DNA of 64,000 nt from Promerops cafer (taxonomy: Eukaryota; Chordata; Aves; Passeriformes; Nectariniidae). Positions 59,701 through 64,000 of this stretch are shown one piece after another. The number at the start of each line of letters is the position of its first letter. The stretch's first letter is position 1. Location: contig VZSE01014926.1 of assembly GCA_013398275.1 (NCBI GenBank), forward strand, positions 225,885-289,884, read 5' to 3'. The notes beneath the pieces were generated by a model that was given only the letters and a program-made list of their open reading frames with translations, was not told the origin of the DNA and searched no databases. Position numbers and translations under genes: made by a program.

Positions 59701-62230
59701 TCAGTTGATAGACAATAGGCAGGAGCAAGATCAGAAATTCAGATATTCAGAATATTTTGAATCCTATAAGGAAAAGCATGATGGGCTCTAAAGCCAACAA
59801 TGAGCAAATATTTAGATATATTCCCTACTTTAAATGGTGCATGGGTGGGAGATGGGGTATTGTGAATGTGAACTTGGACACTTATTCATGCGTTTCTATG
59901 GGTGGAAGTGGGACATCTTTTTACTGTCCAAAAAATATTTCTGCAACCAGAAAATAATGCAACCATTCCCACGTAATAATTCATAGTTATCTTATGTTTC
60001 CTGTGTAGAAGTGTACCCTTTCCTGTTATTTTCTGTAAGTAGATGGCATTACCCCATTTTCCTTTTCCTTACTTTCTCTTCCTCCCAAAAGATAAATGCT
60101 CTCTCATTTTCACATGCACTCCTGCTCCCAGCTCTCATTACAGTCCTGGCTGTCCCTTACATCTGGCAAGCTTAACATGCCGCTATCTGTCCTCAGAACC
60201 AAAGTGCACTGGAATACTCAATAAACCAAGAGAGTTATCTGACCTATATTACCTGACAGACCATGTGCATGTCATTTTTGTAAAGCACCTTGCATGTCTC
60301 TGCCAGCCAAGAGCCTTCACATATTCCATCCATTTTGAAATAAGCATCCCTTGTGTACCAGCATGTACACCTTTATGCATATTTTACCATGTACTCTTGT
60401 TTTAACTGAACCTAAACAATGTTCTTCTGACACTTGCAGACTTTAAAATATCTTTGACTGTCAAGAGTCCCAGGGCTTTCAGACACATAGTCAATGTGAC
60501 GCTCTAAAACACACACAAAAGACAATTGTGTGTGGGTAGAAAATGGATTATAAATTTCACAGATTTTACTTTAAGCACCTCAGCAGTACAAGAGTTACAG
60601 ACTATTGTTTATTCTACATTATTCTAAAAATAATGACCCTCCCTGAAACACTGTAAGTAGGTTTTATAGAATTTAAACTAAGTTTTAGCTAAGTTTAGGG
60701 TGACCTTCTTCAGCTAAACACTGGCTCTTCCATAGAGTAGGGAAGCCACAAGGAATTTTCATTTTAGACTAAACAACATGGATTCCCAAAATCAGGCAAG
60801 CGACAGAGAAAAGACACTTTAAATAGTGAATTTCCATTCTATACACCTTTGTTAATATAATTTCTCTGCCTGTCTTTTAAAGAAAAGAAAACAAACCAAA
60901 ATGTTAACGATCAAAGTTTTAATTGCCACTTATCTTCCTCTGCCCAAAGACTCTTTCTTTTGGATGCTGCACCTTCTAAAACCATGCCAGACTTTGATTC
61001 AAGCTGTACTACGCCTGAAATTGTGGGAAAAGAGTTGAGAGGGCCTCCCATTCAAACAGTGGGTTTGGGAGGGGCAGGAGGATGTTGGCAGTAGCACTCT
61101 AATGCTTTCAACACAAAAGATAAAACCCCACTTTTTTTAAAAAAATATATGTTTTTCCAATTTTACGTTAAAAAAATATGTCTTCAGTCTGAATTGTGAC
61201 AGAGAAGTAATTCAAATGTATTAGGAGTTACAGTAGTTATGCAAATATTCTGAGATTTCCTTCAAAATGTTAGAGCAAGGAAACAGGGAGCTTGAAACAC
61301 CTTTTTACTTTCTACTATATTTTTTCCTTTTTCTCATAATTCACTGCAGGAAACATTTGCTGCAAATTTTTCGCAGGTAAATTACTGCTTCAGGTAGCTA
61401 AAATCACAAGCCACTTAAAACATTAAGAGATGTAACTAGCACAGAAATTTATAATGACAAATTCTGAGGCAGAGGCTTGAAAGTGTATTTTCTATATCAT
61501 ATTGCCTATCCTACCCTTGAAAACAGATTTCAGCCTCAGACAAGAAAAAAAACCCCAAAAACCAAAAAATAAGACATTCTCTTAATTTCCTTTGTCTTAC
61601 TGTTTATGTCTCCTTTTTAACTTTCAGTTGTAGGAGGGTCTTACATGTTTGTGGAAATATTTAGCATTATTATTTATTTAGTTAGACAGCTATACTATGT
61701 GTCATAGTAATGATGGCTTTGCCAGTGAATTCTGAGTTACGAGTGTTACTCATTTTATTTTCTATCCAAAAATGCAAAGAGTACATTAGGAGAGACAAAA
61801 AATTAGTGCCATTGCATGTATTATTTTTCTGTGCCTAACCAGGTCCAGAAAAAATTGATAAATTGCATATTGCTGTAGGAAGTTGGAATATAGCTCTTAG
61901 CTATTCATATGTGAAGGGATTCCTTCCTTTTCTGCTTTTTTTTTTTTTTGTTATTTTGCTGGTCAGAATTCAATAGCAGTACTCATATGGCACAATACTT
62001 TCTGTGTGTTGCTTCCCCAAGCATAGCAAAAGCCTTTTCAATAATATATTTTCTAATATACCAAAGAAACTCTAAGTTTTTAATAGTTCCTATTATTTCT
62101 TATTTGATATGTACTTATAAATGTACAAACATAGGAGCAGGAACAACACATCAGTGTTTGAAAGGAGTCTGTGTAATAGCACCAACAATCCCACCACATT
62201 AAAGTCTGTCTCAAATATTTCCTTTCTCCT
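56740..62230. other. AT-rich noncoding DNA between inverted LTRs
   Basis: About 5.5 kb between two oppositely oriented family B LTRs. No retroviral gene lies between them. A short LTR tail (58491-58560) is present. The stretch 57590-57860 is less AT-rich and free of repeat signatures, and could be conserved noncoding DNA. The 120-codon plus-strand frame at 60043-60405 and a short frame at 60901-61038 have no recognised domain. Confidence 0.45.
58491..58560 (+). mobile_element. LTR 3'-tail fragment (family A)
   Basis: Seventy bases match the U5 end of the family A LTR: GGCGGTGAGAGAGCATCTGG, TACTTAGTTGCCAGCTGGGC and a terminal TTAGACCATGACAACA. The rest of the LTR is not recognisable upstream. 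Confidence 0.65.
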
Positions 62231-63279
62231 TGTATTGGTTTTGCATGACTACTGGTTTTGGTAGCAGGGGGGCTACAGGGGTGGCTTCTGTACGAAACTG
62301 CTAGAAGTTTCTTCCATGTCCAGCAGAGCCAATACCTGGTGGCTCCAAGGATGGACGTGCTGCTGGCCAAGTCTGAGCCAATTGGAAATAGTGGTATTGC
62401 CTCTGTCATAACAGGTTCAAGAAGGAAGATAAAAAATTAATTGCTGTGCTTTAGAAATTGTGACCTGAGAAGACCAGAGAATGAGTGAGAGGAACAACTC
62501 TGCAGCCACCAAGGGCAGTGCAAAAGGAGGGACCAGATGTGCTCCAGGTACCAGAGCTGAGATTCCGTGGTGCAGCTCTTGGTGAGGCAGCTGTGCCCCT
62601 GCAGCCTATGGAGGTCCACAGGTATGCAGAGATCCACCTGCCATCCATGGAGAACCCATGGATGGATGGTGGAGAGGAGGCGGATGTCTGAGAGGAGGCT
62701 GTGACCCTGTGGGAGGCCTGTGGAGAGAGTGGCCCTGTTCCCATGCTGGAGCAACCTGACCTGAAAGGATTGCACCCAGTGGAACAGTGACCCACGCTGC
62801 AGCAGTGTGAGGAAGACTGTTGTCTATGGGATAGACCCATACTGGAGAAGTTCTCAGTGAACTGTCTCCCATAGGAGGGACCCTGAAGTGCAGCAGGGAA
62901 GGACTCCTCTCCCTGAACAGCAGGAGAAGCTACAGGTGATGAAATGACCAGAACCCCCATGCCCTGTCTCCCTGTGCGGCCGGGGTTGGAGGTAGAGCTG
63001 GAAGGAGGGAGGGGTGGGGGGAAGCTGTTTTTAAGGGCTTACTTTACTGTTCATTACTATCTCATTATCCTGCTCTGATTTTTCCAGCAATAAATTTACT
63101 TCATATCTCTAAGTTAAGCCTGTTTTGTCCTTGATGGTAATTGATGAGTGATCTCTCCCGGCCTTTATGTCAACCCATGAACTTTCATTAAACTTCCTCT
63201 CCTCTGTCCCATTGCAGGGGCAAGCAAGGGAGTAGCTTTTGTGGGTGCCTGGCATCTGGGCCAGGTCAGCTCTACTACA
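62231..63279 (+). mobile_element. Solo LTR of an avian endogenous retrovirus (family B)
   Basis: A 1049-bp segment starting TGTATTGGTTTTGCATG and ending CAGCTCTACTACA. In order it carries 'GGTTTTGGTAGCAGGGGGGC' (62253), 'AGCCAATACCTGGTGGCTCC', a GC-rich region of diverged 'CCCATGGATGGATGG'- and CTGCAG-type units (62480-62900), 'GGAGGGAGGGGTGGGGGG' (63002), an intact AATAAA (63089-63094), 'GATGGTAATTGATGAGTGAT' and 'GGTGCCTGGCATCTGGGCCA' near the end. No retroviral genes flank it. The plus- and minus-strand open frames inside (62080-62409, 62451-62960) are compositional. Target duplications are not clear. Confidence 0.85.
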
Positions 63280-64000
63280 TTCTTCTTTCTATTTCTCACC
63301 TAGAAAAAATATTTCTGTTAAGGGTATTTCTGTTAAAGTTTGGACTTTTGATTTTTTTGTCTAGACCTTTTACTTTAGAAATAGTTAGACACAACCTGCA
63401 CAATTGAAAAGGTAAGAGTAAATTGCAAATATGCCATAATAGCCATATCTCCTGGAGAAACAAAACCTAAGTTCCAGATGGTTATATAATTTATGGCACT
63501 AGATTTGGGAGCATGCTCTGGAGCTTTAATAATGATTATATTAATCATTAATCATATCTTTAATTCTTTTTTTTTGCTGTTTCCTAAAGGCCCTCCACAA
63601 ATTTTTATAGGAATAAATTTTAAGCACTATTTATAATAATCTGTTAACACTTTTTTTTACAAGTTAAAATACTCGTGCTTAAAATTTAGTCTGTTACCAA
63701 GTATATTAGAGACACCACAATTTCCAAATGTTCACAGACAGGATACCACAGATCTTCTTAATTAAGAAGATGATTGGTTAGTATTAATACAATTGTCTAT
63801 TCAGACCATAATGCTTAATTCTGAAGATGATAACAAGTTAAAATTAAAAAGAAATGCTTTCTTTTATCAAGGCATCAAATAAACATAAATACATGTATGT
63901 CATGACATTCCAATAGGGAATCTTTATGAATTTTTAACATCTTTAGAGAGGAATGAAACTAGAAGAGACATTAACTTGGGATGACAATAACGTCACCTCA
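63280..64000. other. AT-rich noncoding DNA, no gene seen
   Basis: Ordinary AT-rich sequence. It contains a perfect 20-bp palindrome (63752-63771) and a near-palindrome at 63531-63549. Confidence 0.55.
63752..63771. other. Perfect 20-bp palindrome
   Basis: ATCTTCTTAA joined directly to TTAAGAAGAT, with no spacer. No function is apparent. Confidence 0.92.

Noticed and set aside
60901..61085. Short open frames (45-47 codons) with peptide-like composition
   Set aside because: No recognised domain, no convincing splice borders, and the length is compatible with chance.
62451..62960. 169-codon minus-strand frame
   Set aside because: Inside the family B LTR and antisense to it. The composition explains the openness.

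Overview
The window looks like AT-rich, gene-poor nuclear DNA from a bird, probably a passerine. The case rests on repeats: several CR1 LINE copies with typical avian 3' ends and RT/C-terminal ORF2 remnants, plus several long terminal repeats (LTRs) of avian endogenous retrovirus type, most of them about 450-1050 bp. I found no complete protein-coding gene, no tRNA or rRNA gene and no CRISPR. Nearly every open frame is either a CR1 remnant, a translation of simple sequence, or compatible with chance.

Layout. 1-7.0 kb: AT-rich unique sequence with a polypyrimidine block, a (GGGCA)n array and a (TG)n/(TGTCTG)n array. 7.0-9.0 kb: a plus-strand CR1 split by a 909-bp GC-rich LTR-like insertion. 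12.7-13.6 kb: a minus-strand CR1 with an internal deletion. 13.8 kb: a possible small minus-strand exon. 18.0-18.6 kb: two old CR1 scraps. 24.2-24.7 kb: a minus-strand LTR. 26.0-27.1 kb: a plus-strand LTR that runs on into internal proviral leader sequence. 27-36 kb: mostly unique AT-rich sequence with an A/C-only tract, then a 412-base assembly gap. 37.0-42.4 kb: a nest of CR1, LTR and CR1, much of it falsely doubled in the assembly. 42.7 kb: a possible 68-nt plus-strand exon. 45.6-48.3 kb: stacked minus-strand CR1s. 50.75-51.5 kb: a minus-strand LTR carrying a copy of a 119-bp segment found 1.1 kb away. 55.7-56.7 kb and 62.2-63.3 kb: two LTRs of one family in opposite orientation.

There are no pathways or operons here. 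The main signals are about genome history and assembly. A 353-bp patch of 97% identity links two inverted CR1 copies whose flanks are strongly diverged, which suggests gene conversion. A 119-bp segment was apparently copied into an LTR. Single 'n' bases at 39290 and 40510 mark abutted overlapping contigs, so about 2.1 kb of the window is probably artificial. A few non-repeat stretches with inverted repeats, CpGs or splice-like borders may be conserved noncoding elements or exons of an unseen gene. I cannot name a gene for them.
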